In this document: piece after piece, positions 22,201 through 33,954 of the stretch
Position numbering within the stretch: position 1 is the first letter of the stretch
How the letters are laid out: each line of letters opens with the position of its first letter
Source: Siphonodentalium dalli
Taxonomy: Eukaryota > Mollusca > Scaphopoda > Gadilida > Siphonodentaliidae
Reading direction: 5' to 3'
Assembly (NCBI GenBank): GCA_032622095.1
Contig: CP136062.1
Span: 33,914,918 to 33,978,917, forward strand
Length of the DNA stretch: 64,000 bases
Position numbers and translations under genes: made by a program
The notes under the pieces: generated by a model
Seen by the model: the letters and a program-made list of their open reading frames with translations, nothing else
The model's database searches: none
What the model was told of the DNA's origin: nothing

Positions 22201-23602
22201 CTGGCTACCATATTGGCATCCATCCTGTATCCAGTTGATATTTTTTTATCATAATGGACCAGAAGAGTAACATATTATGGTTCATCTCAGTTCCGTCTCA
22301 AAGTTCTGCCAATTTCCTTCCAATAATATGGTCAGAATCACAAAAGAAGTTCTCCGCAAAATTCCATAATTTAAAATGAATTTGTCATGCCCCACACGGA
22401 ACTGGTACAGCCATAATAGAACATTTAATTGTCAGTTAATTAACTAACACATATAATAACCAAATGGGTCACAATTTGCTACATTTTCGGATAACGCAGA
22501 GAATAATTATATATATATATAATGTTATAATGATATATGTACAAAAAATAACTTATTACCAATTTGGTTGCCATTTTGGAAGCCATCTTGAGCAATTTGT
22601 TCTATAAATACCGTAGTGTGACACATTTAAGATAGACCAATACAATACACACCTTTCAATTCAAAGATAGTTACAATATTACTAGAAAAAATTGTCCAAA
22701 CCCGAAAAGTTAATTTTTGCCGATATTTATGTCAAGTTTTAGTGAGAAAAGTCCAATATTTTTGGTGATGTCAGTGATGACAACAGTAACAATTAACCAT
22801 GATGCAGCAGACATGTTAGTATTCAATGTATAGAAGGCATAATAGTCAATTTTGTACATCAACCACAACTTGTAAGCGATTGCAGGACACCCTAGGGCAA
22901 TATTTAACATTTTCCATATTTTGGCAGCCATTTTGAGCCAAAGTAAGAATTTTGGTTTCACTTAGTTGGAATATTCATAGGTAATAGTATGCCTTACTTA
23001 ATTGCAACCTTCTGTTCATTTCTTGTTGAAATATGACTAGAATCCGAGTTGTGATTTTTTTGTGAAATTTTATACCGTGTTCTGTAAAATCGATTTTTTG
23101 AGGGATCACAAGCGGGTAGGACCCCAATAATTGCATATTTAATTGCTCCAATGATCAGTTAATATACAAAATACAAAATAAAGTCATATTACTCAACCAG
23201 TTCCAAACAGCATGAACTGATCTAGAAGATATTTGTGAAAAAATGTCATATTTTAACTTCCGGTGGCCATTTTGGTAGCCATCTTGGATGGTGAGTTTCA
23301 ATTTTGGCACGAAATAGTGTCATTATGTCTTAGCTTAATGAAAATATATACATTTTCCAGATTAGTCATGTGAATTTGCAACAAATTCCAAGTAACTGGT
23401 TTCACGTCTGGGAAAACATTGGGGGGGGGGGGGTATACTTTTTAGGTCGCTATAAAAAAAATTGCTCAAGGTTGACAGATGGCCAGCCGATAAAATATTG
23501 ATGTCGGATGACTGAATTAACAAAATCCGCAGAGAAAAAAACTTTATACGCCAAAACACGCATCAGTGAATTTCGGGGGTTTGGCGACCGGACTAATATA
23601 TT

Positions 23603-24054
23603 ATGCTCACCTTTCGAAATGTACCGTGCCGGTGACGTATGCTCGCATGTGTGTTAAGCCAAACATTACCATCGATGACATCAATAGTGCTGTCTGTTGG
23701 GTTTCATTTGCGCATATCGCTATACTTGTCATTACTGACATGAAAACTGAAATGTAAATACGAACGCGCAATACAAAACTGTTACACTACCACATACAAT
23801 ACGTGTATACAACAAGTTCAGAAAATAAAATGGGATAAAATATGTCAACTTATTCGCGGAAAGTTTTGATGATCGGTCAACTCTCGTCAAATTGCATATT
23901 TTGAGGGCGACACCTGGGGTCAATGTTATGAAAATTTTACAAATTGTACTAATTTGTTATTCCTAACAACTGTACTTGACAACAAAGCTTCGCAGTACTG
24001 CTGGCCCGGAATCATCGTGAAAACTAAAAGTGGTCGTTAAACGGAATATCACCC
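23603..24054. other. No recognised feature
   Basis: Between foldback element 2 and the next inverted repeat. Only short open frames; no family recognised. Confidence 0.4.
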
Positions 24055-25020
24055 AAAACACCTAAGGACTTTGCTAACCCAATTTTCCCCAAATTTGATG
24101 GAGTCAAAATAAAGGTTTATGTTCAATTTTATTAGTAATCACAGTAACCAATCCCATGAATGAAACATTTTAAGAGTATAATTCATGATGGAATATGTTA
24201 GAAATACTAAATGTGAAATTTATAGAGGTTTTTAAAATCTATTTTTTCGAACCAAAATCAATAAACACAAAGTCCATATCAAAGACAAAAATATGGCAAT
24301 GTGTACTGAACACTGAGGAATGATGAACAATAAAATAATATTCATATTTATCAAGAATTCTTTGATAATATTACTAAGAACCAATTGTTTACAAATAATA
24401 GAGTAACTTGCCTGACATCGCTTGTAGTGAGGTGACAGTTAAGTGTTAATATCTGTGGACAGAGGTGTGTTGTGAATCTCTTGACAAAAGAACTGTGTAA
24501 TCCCCAATCTGGGGTACCCCATAGCCCAGAAACTTGGTCACCAATCAGCCTGAATCAGGATATAATATTCTCATTGGCCAGCACCCACTGGTCATAATCC
24601 CAGCTGGCTTGAGTGAACATTAACTTGACCCATCAAATTCAGTTCCCTAATAGCTTTTCTGAGCAATAAAATCTACCATTTTTAAACAACTGCTTCCAAG
24701 CCAAAAATCTTAATAAAACTGAAGAAATGTGAGTATATCTTTATTGTTCATCATTCATCACAGTGTTCAGTACACATACCAATATCTTTTTCTTAGATAT
24801 GATCTTTGTGTTTGTTGAATTTTGGTTCGAAAAAATAGATTTTAAAAACTTCTATAAATTTCACATTTTGAATTTCTAACATAATCTACCATGAATTATA
24901 CTCTTAAAATGTTGCATCCATGGGTTTGGTTACTGTGATTACTAATAAAAGTGAACATAAACCTTTATTTGGGACTCCATTAAATTTTGGGGAAAATTGG
25001 GTTAGCAAAGTCCTTACATG
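24055..25020. mobile_element. Inverted-repeat element with ~290-bp arms
   Basis: Left arm about 24055-24345 and right arm about 24735-25020 are inverted copies. Examples: GTTCAGTACACATACCAATA on the right against the complement at 24290-24320, and TTTTAAAATCTATTTTTTCG at 24230 against 24828-24848. The ~390-bp loop is unique and contains no gene. Probably a non-autonomous DNA element; the exact ends are uncertain. Confidence 0.7.
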
Positions 25021-25267
25021 GACATCTCTCACTCGAGCTTCCACATTTTGTCTACGTAATTTGGAAGGATGTATAAAACAGGTTGAGACAAACACGAAAC
25101 ATTGTCATTCCGGCTTCATAATGCTCTGAACATAGTTGCTATAGTTACAACCATTGTCCTGCTGTTTTAATTTTTTCGCATATAAGTGAAATAATTGTTC
25201 TTTATGTCTACGATATCATGAATTGTCTGACACGGAACGCTCATTTCATACAGAATTCAGATTTACT

Positions 25268-25425
25268 TAGATCATGCCATGAATCTCTACTCTTGTCTAA
25301 TGCCCATAGAGATCATATTCCACCAGTACAAAACCTGGGAACTTTTTGAAGTTTTGACAGGGAACCTTATAAATTCGAACAAATAATGCGGAGAATATAT
25401 TTCTTAGTTAGTATCTGTTTCTTAA
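25268..25425. repeat. Left partner of an inverted pair with 29591-29753
   Basis: Shares ATCATGCCATGAATCTCTAC, CCACCAGTACAAAACCT and GACAGGGAACCTTATAA with the complement of 29591-29753. The pair flanks the stacked TTAA elements and probably represents the arms of an older element into which they inserted. Confidence 0.65.
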
Positions 25426-25608
25426 TAATGTACTTCACATTAGGTGAAGGTCCCAACTCGAAATTGCATGCTTTTCTGTGACTTTTGTGAGCCGATATCG
25501 CAAAAAACATTGAATTATTTGCCCATGAGAAATTCCATATTTGTAAGGAACACTTAAATCATGAAATTTCGACTTGGGACCTTCACCTACAGTGAAGTAC
25601 ATTATTAA
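25422..25608. mobile_element. TTAA-flanked palindromic MITE, family F
   Basis: TTAA at both ends. Termini TAATGTACTTCAC and GTGAAGTACATTA; the inverted arms extend about 38 bp and contain AGGTGAAGGTCCCAA/TTGGGACCTTCACCT. Its right TTAA is also the left TTAA of the next element. Confidence 0.8.
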
Positions 25609-25749
25609 AGGGATACTGTACTCAAATGTTGTTGTTGGTTTCTATAGTCTCTGAGTCATAGAACAAGACAGTCAATGACTGTGGGGTCGCTCACCAGACT
25701 GCAAAGACTGATAAGACTGGGACTCTGGAGACCACAACAGTCAGAACTT

Positions 25750-26335
25750 TTCATAATCACTTTAAAAGAAGTAGATATCTAAAGAGTTAAATCTAAAACA
25801 AAAAATTTGGAGTTATGTCCCTGGCCCCGCCCATATTTGACCCAGTGACCTGATTTGAACAAATCTGAACCCCAGTCACCCAAGGATCCTTCATACCAAA
25901 TATGAACCCATATAGCTTGATGGTATTTGAGAAGAAGTCACTTTAAGAATACTATGGAGGGAAAGAGTTATGGCCCTGGCTTCGCAACTATTTCAAGTGA
26001 ACTCATTTGAACAAATCTGAATGTGAGTCACCTAGGGAACATCCACACCAAATATGAAACCATTCGGTCTTATTGTTCTGAAGATGTTTAAAAGAATTAC
26101 TATGGTGGGAAAGAGTTATGGCCCTGGCTTCTCAACTATTTGACCCAGTGACCGCATTTGAACAAATCTGAATGAGAATCACCTAGGGAACATCCACACC
26201 AAATATGAACCCATTTGGTCTTATGGTTCCAAAGGAGAAGATGTTCAAATAATTGTTGTCGGACGGATGGACGGACAGACGATGGACGGACGAGGAGTGA
26301 TGACTATAGCTCCGCCGGAGCACAGGTAGGGTGGC
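25750..26335. repeat. ~150-bp tandem repeats, family H (block 1)
   Basis: Units contain GAGTTATGGCCCTGGCTTC, TTTGACCCAGTGACC, TTTGAACAAATCTGAA and CCACACCAAATATGAACCC; repeat positions near 25812, 25968 and 26116. Ends in GGACGGACAGACGATGGACG and GACTATAGCTCCGCCGGAGC. Non-coding. Confidence 0.75.
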
Positions 26336-26339
26336 TGGT

Positions 26340-26790
26340 TGATAATTAAATCTCTTATCTCCGCCCCTATTTGAACAAACGTGAATCCCCATCTATGAGA
26401 TCCATTCATTTGGTAATTTCAGACATTAGATTTTAAGAGTTGAACTGAACTGATTTTCCTAAAATGACCCAAAATCTGAAAAAATCTAAACCCCAGTCAC
26501 CGAAGGACCATCCATACCAAACATAATCTAAATAGACCAGATGGTTCTTGAGAAGAAATTGTTTTAAGAATTACTATGGAAGGAAAGAGTTATGGCTCTG
26601 ACTTCTCACCTATTTGACCTGATGAACTCATTTGAACAAATCTGAATGTGAGTCACCTGGGGGACATCCACACCTAAATATATAAACCCATTTGGTCTTT
26701 AATATGTATCTGGAGAAGAAAACAATTGATGGACGGATAGAGACATAATGACAGATGGATGGATGGGAGAACAGTCTGACATAGAGACTG
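26340..26790. repeat. Family H tandem repeats (block 2)
   Basis: More diverged units with the same CCCAGTCACCGAAGGACC and AAGAGTTATGGCTCTGAC motifs, ending in a GGACGGATAG/GACAGATGGATGG tail. Confidence 0.6.
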
Positions 26791-26799
26791 ACAAATTAA

Positions 26800-27780
26800 A
26801 TCCAATATACCCCCCAAGTTTTCTTTGCAAAATCAGGGTATAATGAGTTCAACTGGATACTGGTGGTTAAGAACATAATATTCGAACAGACAAGCCTGAA
26901 CATAGTGTCTGACATTTGCAGAATGAGGTCCCCAAAGGGTGAATTTAATGACACAATCCTGCAATGCGGGCTAGCATCACCAAATTCACACTCTGGGGAC
27001 CTCATTCTGTGTAGGCCTCAACTGCTATGGGAGACATAGCATTAGATTGAAGTTCTCCAGTTAACGTTGGTGATGTGCACCCATTGGGCACCTCAATTAT
27101 GCATTTTATATTCACAAATTAGGGGATATAGAAACTAAACAGAAGGGCTAAAGTAAGTAAAAATGTCAATTTAAGTGCCTATATACTTCCCAGAAGATGA
27201 GGCCTAAGCAGAATGAGGACCATGGCTAGTGTATTTGGTGATGCTAGACATCTGGATAAGTGGTGATTAAAACAATAATATGAAATGGCCAAACCTGAAT
27301 TTAGTATGTCTGACATTTGCAGAATTAGGTCCCAAAAATGTGGATTTAATGACAATATTCTGTAAGGCAGGCTAGCATCACCAAATTCATCCTCCATCTG
27401 ATTAGGCCTCAATGGCCAATAAAACCAAGAAACAGATTGAAGTCCTACAGTTGAAGTTGGTGATACACACCCATTGAGCACCTCAATTATGCATTTTATC
27501 TTCTGCAAATTAGGGGGACATTGAAACTGAACAGGTGGAAAAAGTGACTAAATCAAACTGTCAATTTGATACTTAGGATACTTCCCAGAAGATGAGGACT
27601 AAGCAGAATTAGGTCCCTGGCGGGTGTATTTGGTGATGCTAGCATGCTGTATGGGGTAGCAACACTAAATTCACCATATGGGCACCTCATTATGTAAATG
27701 TCAGACACACTATTTCCAGACTTGAAGAAATCAAAGCCATTCACAGTATCATTGAATGTCAGTCATCACCTAACAATGGA
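26800..27780. repeat. ~400-bp diverged tandem repeat
   Basis: ACTTCCCAGAAGATGAGG occurs near 27187 and 27587, GGTGATGCTAG near 27236 and 27632, CAATTATGCATTTTAT near 27092 and 27485, and (A/C)GCATCACCAAATTCA near 26970 and 27375. These indicate two to three degenerate units of about 395-405 bp. No coding sequence. Confidence 0.6.
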
Positions 27781-28239
27781 AGCACCAGTTTGATGTTAAA
27801 TTGCTACAGATATGTTTAGATTAGAATAATACATGTCATCTGGCCAGTTTATATAATTAATGACCTGTACCTTTACAGATATATATGCTGTGGTGAGAAG
27901 AGGTATTAAATTGAGAGGTGATATGGCTTGGAAGGGATGTTGGTTGATGGCAGGGTTGGGCCTGGGTCATGTGGGAGGGGGTAGGTGGGGGAGGGTGGAA
28001 TGTTTCCATAATTTCATTAAAGAGTAAAGTTTCATAACTCTGCAGATGTTATATATAATGGTGTCACTCTGGTAGAATAGTTGTTTAGCTAATGTCATGT
28101 CTTGTAATGACAGATGGTAAACTGGTCTGAAGCAAGCAGTCTGAAGCAAGAGTATCGGGTGACCACACTATGATAAATTGGCTTTTTCAATAACACAGGC
28201 TTCAGTGTTCTCTTAAAAATTAATAGTGCATAGCAAAGA

Positions 28240-28400
28240 GGTGTGAATTATAAAGAGCCATAACTCTGTTAAAATATATCGGATCAAACCCATATTTTAA
28301 CTTGATCTGTATATAAGTGTCAAAAATTCATATACCAAATTTGGTGTTGATCAGATGAAAAATGTTTGAGTAATCCTGTCTTGGATGAATTCTATATCAA
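28240..28400. repeat. Single unit of the CCATAACTC/ATCGGATCAAACC repeat
   Basis: Contains GAGCCATAACTCTGTTAAAA, ATCGGATCAAACCCATATT and AAATTTGGTGTTGATCAGAT, as in the blocks at 16230-16500. Confidence 0.5.
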
Positions 28401-28539
28401 AACAAGAGTGGAAGGGGTTAAATAAACAATACCAAAATCCATACAGATGAAGAACATGCTAAGAAAAATCTAGGTAAGAAATATGAGGCTGTGATGTGTC
28501 CTAAACAAAAATTAAAGGTCAAAATGCAAAAATTAATTT

Positions 28540-29073
28540 ATTTTTTTTTAAGTTATGTCCCTGGCTCTGCCCCTATTTGACCCAGTGACCCCATTTGAAC
28601 AAATCTGAACCCCAGTCACCCAAGGTATCTCTGTACCAAATATAAGCTAAATCGGCCAAATATTTTTTTAGAAGAAGTCATTGTAAGAATTACTATGAGT
28701 TATGGCCCTGGTTTCTCAACTAATTGACCGGGTGACCTCATTTGAACAAATCTGAACACCAGTGACCCAAGGACCCTCCATACCAAATATTAGCTAAATC
28801 GGCCCAATGGTTCTGAACAAGAAGTCGTTGTAAGAATTACTATGGAGGAATAGAGTTATGGCCCTGGCTTCGCAACTATTTGACCCAGTGACCTCATTTG
28901 AACAAATCTGAATGAGAGTCACCTAGGGAACATCCACACCAACTATGAACCAATTCGGTATGATGGTTTCAGAGGAGAAGATGTTTAAAAAAAAGTTTGA
29001 CGGACAGACGACGGACGACGGACGAGGAGTGATGACTATAGCTCCACCGGAGACTTCGTCTCAGGTGAGCTAA
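28540..29073. repeat. Family H tandem repeats (block 3) with intact 3' hairpin end
   Basis: About three ~150-bp units, then GACGGACGACGGACGAGG, then a hairpin formed by AGCTCCACCGGAGAC and GTCTCAGGTGAGCT around TTC, ending ...GAGCTAAAAA at about 29073. The terminal hairpin and GAGCTAA resemble the end of the ~160-bp array elements. Confidence 0.7.
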
Positions 29074-29590
29074 AAAGGTAACCAGATTTCCATTATTTGA
29101 AAGTCTGTTGAGTACGAAGTAATGTTACGGATGGCAGATTAGCCGGAATGCAAAATAACCAATTGTCGTTATCGAGTAATTTTTGGACAGTTTTCAAGCA
29201 AATGTATCAAATAAATGTTATATTACATGCATACTGGTCCCATATACTCATTTAAGTCATTGTATAGTCACTAGTCAGTGAGTGGCTTGAGTTGACGCCC
29301 CTGTATCAACAATTTTTTTTACACGATCATGTGTGCCACGCGTTACCAAATCCCTATCCTTGAATTTTTTTGATTACGTTTTGCACACAGAAGTTCATAA
29401 TTTAATTTATGGCTCCAGCCATAAATTAAATTTATATTAATTATTAACTTTGATTTTAAGATAACCTATTAACCTGAACGCTTACAGAATACATCTTCGA
29501 CTCAAATTACTTAATTTTCTATATATTATCGATATTATGTCGTTGTTATAACCTGGAATTTATTGAAAATGGCGTACAATACCCCTTTAA

Positions 29591-29753
29591 GGAACAGATA
29601 ACAACTAAGAAATATTTTCCCTGCATTATTTGTTTGACTTTATAAGGTTCCCTGTCAAAACTTCAAAAAGTACCAAGGTTTTGTACTGGTGGAATATGAT
29701 CTCTACGGGCATTAGCCAGAGTAGAGATTCATGGCATGATCTATGATTTACCT
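29591..29753. repeat. Right partner of the inverted pair with 25268-25425
   Basis: Complement of 25268-25425 with moderate divergence; see that entry. Confidence 0.65.
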
Positions 29754-29781
29754 AGACATGGAGACACTGAGTGATAGCTAC

Positions 29782-30070
29782 TAAACACACAACACGGACA
29801 ATCATCCACTACACAAGTCTGATGATAATGGCATAATAACCGCTTTCGATGGCGAAGACATGTCGACGCTCAGATACATAAATGACCCATATAAAAAGCT
29901 TGACATGATAATAAGTCGACTTGCAGCAGTGCACATAAATATGAAAAACATAAATGATATGATTCAGAATTGTAGTATGACTATTGCGAACAACATGCTG
30001 AGTAATATAGAATTGGCTGACAATTTTCTAACTAATAGAGTGTCTGATATGGAAAATAAACAATCTGGTC
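29782..30070 (+). pseudogene. Possible coiled-coil protein fragment, LINE ORF1-like
   Basis: The frame is open from about 29782 with an ATG at 29860. The product has regularly spaced hydrophobics (KLDMIISRLAAVHINM, NDMIQN, NMLSNIELADNFL, RVSDMENK) expected of an N-terminal coiled coil. I cannot name it with confidence. The pattern resembles the coiled-coil part of L1-type ORF1 proteins. The frame runs into an unrelated repeat at about 30066, so the native C terminus is lost. A second short frame containing MQNKLAFTGINE lies beyond that repeat (33955-34116) and could be its continuation. Confidence 0.25.
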
Positions 30071-30779
30071 CCGGTTTAGACTATGTTTTATTCCAGACCT
30101 GGTTTTACTCTAGTTTAAACTAGGTTTTAGTAGGAGTAATACCTGGTTTACTGTAGTAAGACTTGGCTTTACGGGACTAAAAATAGGTTTTAGTGTAGTT
30201 AAACCCATTTTTGGGATACTCAGTTTTAGTTTTTGGAATTCGATCTCAATTAAAACTAGGTTATGATAATATCGCTAATTGTTTGTGGTGAATTGGGGAT
30301 ATAAAGATCAGGAGACGATTATATATATCTGATTTAATCCGTACCATACGTCTCATCTCGAAAATATACTTTTAAATATACTTTGAGAAACATCCAAGTA
30401 AAACCACCCTACCACACGTTTTACTAAAACCTAGTTTGGTGGGTTTTATCATTCGGCCTATTTTTTTCGGCCAGTTTGATGTTAATTCTTCGCGTATATG
30501 GGAGTGTTACTTTTGAACTGGGGGAGGCGCTTATGCTCAGGCGAATTTGTCACTCAATATCCATGTTCAGTTTATGTACACATAGGAGCGATTTACTGGA
30601 ATTCGGGGAGGCGATGCCAGTGTGATGGATAGTTCTTGCTATATAGGTTTTTGCAATTCGCTCGTTCGGAGGTCGCTTTGGTGACAGAGAGGATGAAGGG
30701 ATCGGACTAATCGACACGAACATGACTTTTGGAACTGATTCCTTAATCACAAAACTGTCTCTTTCGGTCAATTTGAAGG

Positions 30780-31175
30780 CATGGGTTGATGGCCCGCCTA
30801 AATGCGCACTAGAAAGGATTTTGGCCAATTTGTTGGTATGGGTGGGTGGCTCGCCCAAAAATAACACTAGAATCACCCCACCCTCACATCTGGAGGGGGG
30901 GTTACAACCCTGAGTGGTGAACATGGGATATGGACCATTTTCGAAACCGTTAAGGATTTCGGCCATTTTGATGGCATAGGTGGTCGGCCCCGCCCAAATA
31001 CCCCAAAGAAACACCCCCTCCACCTGGGGAGGGGGACCACCCCAGGGGGTGAACATGGGGTATGGACCATTTTAGAGAACGGTAAGGATTTCGGCCAATT
31101 TGACGACAGGACTGAGTGGCCCGCTCCAAATACCCCATAGAAACACCCCACCCTCATCCGGTACCACCCTGATGT
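30780..31175 (+). repeat. GC-rich ~165-bp tandem units, first orientation (part 1)
   Basis: Units read GATTTCGGCCAATTTG...GGTGGCCCGCC...AAATACCCCA..AAACACCCC...GGGGTGAACATGGGGTATG..., about 2.5 copies before the inserted array element. Confidence 0.7.
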
Positions 31176-31187
31176 GGTGAAAATAAG

Positions 31188-32660
31188 AATGAAAGTGTCA
31201 ATGACACTGTAGCTCAACTTTATAAAGAAGGTAATTTTTTTGTGATGAGCAATGAATAGAGAGATTAAAAAGGAGTGTAAAAATGAGCAGTAAAGAATTT
31301 AGTCACACACAGAGAAAAATCCAAGATGGCTGCTGGCGGCCATGTTTTTTTACCGAATGACCCCAAATTGACTCGTTCCCATCTACATGTTATTGTTAAC
31401 ATCCATGACATTTCATGATGATCAGACCAAAGGTACAACCTGTAGCCCGTGCTAAAGGATTTAGTAATACAAATAGTAAAATCCAAGATGGCTGCTGGCG
31501 GCCATGTTTTTTGGCCGAATGACCCCCAAAATGACTCGTTCCCATCTACATGTCAATATTAACATCCATGACAAATTTTATGATGATCAGACTAAAGGTA
31601 CGACCTGTAGCCTGTGCTAAAGGATTTAGTCATACAAAGAGTAAAATCCAAGATGGCTGCTGGCGGCCATGTTTTTGGGCCGAATGACCCCAAAATTACT
31701 CGTTCCCATCTACATGTCAATATTAAAATCCATGACAAATCTCATGATGATCAGACGAACAATGCGACCTGTGGCCCGTGCTAATGGATTGAATTTTGAA
31801 AACAAAGATGGCCACTGGCGGCCATGTTTTTTGTCCGAATGACCCCAAAATGACTCGTTCCCATCTACATTCCAATTTCAACAGTCATTGTTAACATCCA
31901 TGACAAATTTTATGATGATCAGACTAAAGGTACGACCTGTAGCCCGTGCTTAAGGATTTAGTCATACAAAGAGTAAAATCCAAGATGGCTGCTGGCGGCC
32001 ATGTTTTTGTGCCGAATGACCCCAAAATTACTCGTTCCCATCTACATGTCAATATTAAAATCCATGACAAATTTCATGATGATCAGACGAACAATGCGAC
32101 CTGTGGCCCGTGCTAATGGATTGAATTTTGAAAACAAAGATGGCCACTGGCGGCCATGTTTTTTGTCCGAATGACCCCAAAATGACTCGTTCCCATCTAC
32201 ATTCCAATTTCAACAGCCATGACAAATTTATGATGATCAGACTAAAGGTACGACCTGTAGACCGTGCTAAAGGATTTAGTCATACAAAGAGTAAAATCCA
32301 AGATGGCTGCTGGCGGCCATTTTTTTTGCCCAAATAACCCAAAAATGACTCGTTCCCATCTTCATGTCATTGTTAACATCCATGACAAATTTCATGACGA
32401 TCAGTACGGCCTGTAGCCCATGCTAATGGATTGAATTTTGAAATCTAAGATGGCCGCTGGCGGCCATGTTTTTTTTCCGAATGACCCCAAAAGGAATCAT
32501 TCCGGTACAAATGTTGATGTCAACAGCTATGACAAATTTCATAATGATCCGATCAAAGGTACGACCTCTATCCTGTATTGTTGACGCCTTACGCACACAC
32601 GGACGACGGACGACAAAGCCATGGCAATAGCTCAAACTTTACAAAGTAAAGTTGAGCTAA
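31188..32660 (+). mobile_element. ~160-bp array element, copy 1 (Helentron/pearl-like candidate)
   Basis: Starts AATGAAAGTGTCAATGACAC, which contains the hairpin AGTGTCA-A-TGACACT, then GTAGCTCAACTT. It holds about 8 units of ~160 bp (CCAAGATGGCTGCTGGCGGCC ... GACTCGTTCCCATCTACATG ... GATGATCAGACTAAAGGTACG). It ends GACGGACGACAAAGCC, then the hairpin AGCTCAAACTTTAC/GTAAAGTTGAGCT and TAA. Subterminal inverted repeats, a tandem core and a 3' hairpin are the architecture described for non-autonomous Helentrons and bivalve 'pearl' elements. The assignment is inference. Non-coding. Confidence 0.7.
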
Positions 32661-32950
32661 AAATGGGTATGGACCATTTTATTCCATAATAGCAAAATGT
32701 TTCTTTCAGTCAATTTTACGCATGAGTGGGTGGCCCGCCAAAATACACCATAGAAACAAATTAACCCCGGAATACCACCCCGAGGGGTGGGGGGGGGTTG
32801 AAATGGGTATGGACCAATTTCGAAAACAGTGGGTGGCCCGCCCCAAATACCCCCTAGAAACACCACACTGGGTCCACAACCCCATTTTCACGCACTCGCG
32901 TGGTACCACCCGGGGGTGAGGGGTGGGGAAATGGGTGTTTATATGGGGTC
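32661..32950 (+). repeat. GC-rich tandem units, first orientation (part 2)
   Basis: Resumes GGTATGGACCATTTTATTCC...GTGGGTGGCCCGCC after the inserted array element. Confidence 0.65.
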
Positions 32951-33500
32951 CCGTAAAATTGACCGAATGAAACATTTTGCAAATGTGGGTCTAATTGGCC
33001 GAAATCCTTGCCGTTCTTGAATATGGTCCATACCCCATTTCGACCCCTCGGTGATGGGGGTATTTGGGAGGGGCCACCCACCCATGCCGTAAAATTTACT
33101 TTTTTTTGCGAATAAGTAATAAAATAGTCCGTACCCCATTTTCACCCAGCGAGGTGGTACACCCTCCCCCAGGGATGAGGGTGGAGTGTTTCTTGGGGGT
33201 ATTTGGTGCGGGCCACCCACCCCTAGCTGGCATCAATTCGGCCGAAATCCTTACCGTTTTCGAAAAAGGTTCATACCCCCTTTTCACCCCATCGGGTGGT
33301 ACTCCTCGATTGAGGGTCAGGCCACCCAGTCGTGTTGTCAAATTAGCCTAAATCCTTACCGTTCCCGAAAATGGACCATACTCTATTTTCACCCCCTCCG
33401 GGTGGTACCCCCTGGGTTAGGGTGAAGGTGTTTCTACTGGGTATTTGGGGCGGACCTCCCACCCATGTCGTCAAATTGACCGAAAGAGATATTTTGCGAA
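32951..33500 (-). repeat. GC-rich tandem units, opposite orientation
   Basis: From about 32951 the units read as complements: TTGGCCGAAATCCTTGCC, GGTCCATACCCCATTTCG, GGGGTATTTGG.GCGGGCCACCC. About 3.5 units of 130-180 bp. Confidence 0.7.
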
Positions 33501-33954
33501 TAAGGAATAGGGAATCAGTTCCAAACGTCATGATCGTCCATGATATAAGATAATAACCACTTACAACAGCACGTGAATTTGTCGTGATTTCTCAAAGCGT
33601 ACGGGTTATTAGATAGGGACAACCGGGCGCGTGACCCGACAATGCATTGACAAGTAGCCATAATAAACAGACAGACCACGCCTCCTATCCTTGTAATTGA
33701 ACAATTGAGGCCCACAGGTAACGCAATCGACCAAATCCATGTCGTCACCGCGGTCGAGTAAATCTCGGTTTTACTACTAAGACCAAGTTTAAACTGGTAG
33801 TTTAAACTAGATCTAAACTGGAGATGACGATTCGGACCAGAGTCTAGGTTCGAGCGGAACCTGCACTGTACAGATGCAGCAAACTCAGTCGTACAATCTC
33901 ATTCCAGAGTGTATCGAATAGGGGTTTGCGTGTTGATCTTCACAAAGGAGAACC

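Larger units (their letters stand above)
18556..23602. mobile_element. Long inverted-repeat (foldback) element 2
   Basis: The left arm (about 18556-20290) and right arm (about 22195-23602) are inverted copies. They share the ends ATAGTCCGG.../...CCGGACTAAT, a C-run/G-run near 18712 and 23420, CACATGACTAATCTAG/its complement, TAACTGACAACTAAATGTTC near 19708 against 22430, and GGATACAGGATGG near 20240 against 22225. Between the arms lie two minisatellite blocks in opposite orientation. The arms are homologous to those of element 1. There is no coding sequence; the ORFs are repeat by-products. Confidence 0.85.
25605..29590. mobile_element. TTAA-flanked element, family E (copy 2), with large internal insertion
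   Basis: The left end AGGGATACTGTAC plus TTGTTGTTGGTTTC matches the complement of the right end of 10499-11098. The right end (about 29075-29590) matches the left and middle part, including TTTATGGCTCCAGCCATAAA. TTAA at 25605-25608 and 29587-29590. About 3.3 kb of other repeats (25750-29073) sits inside. Confidence 0.65.
30066..33845. mobile_element. Inverted-repeat element 3 with opposed GC-rich tandem arrays
   Basis: The edges carry related sequences rich in TTTAAACTAGGTTTTA (30100-30190) and TTTAAACT.../GGTTTTACTAC (33766-33825). An inner inverted pair is GGAACTGATTCC (30732) against GGAATCAGTTCC (33510), with CTTTCGGTCAATTTGA (30762) against TCAAATTGACCGAAAGAG (33472). Between them are ~130-180 bp GC-rich repeats (GGGTGGCCCGCCC, GGTATGGACCATTTTC) that switch orientation near 32950. 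A ~160-bp array element is inserted at 31188-32660. Outer ends are uncertain. Open frames inside are repeat by-products. Confidence 0.6.
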
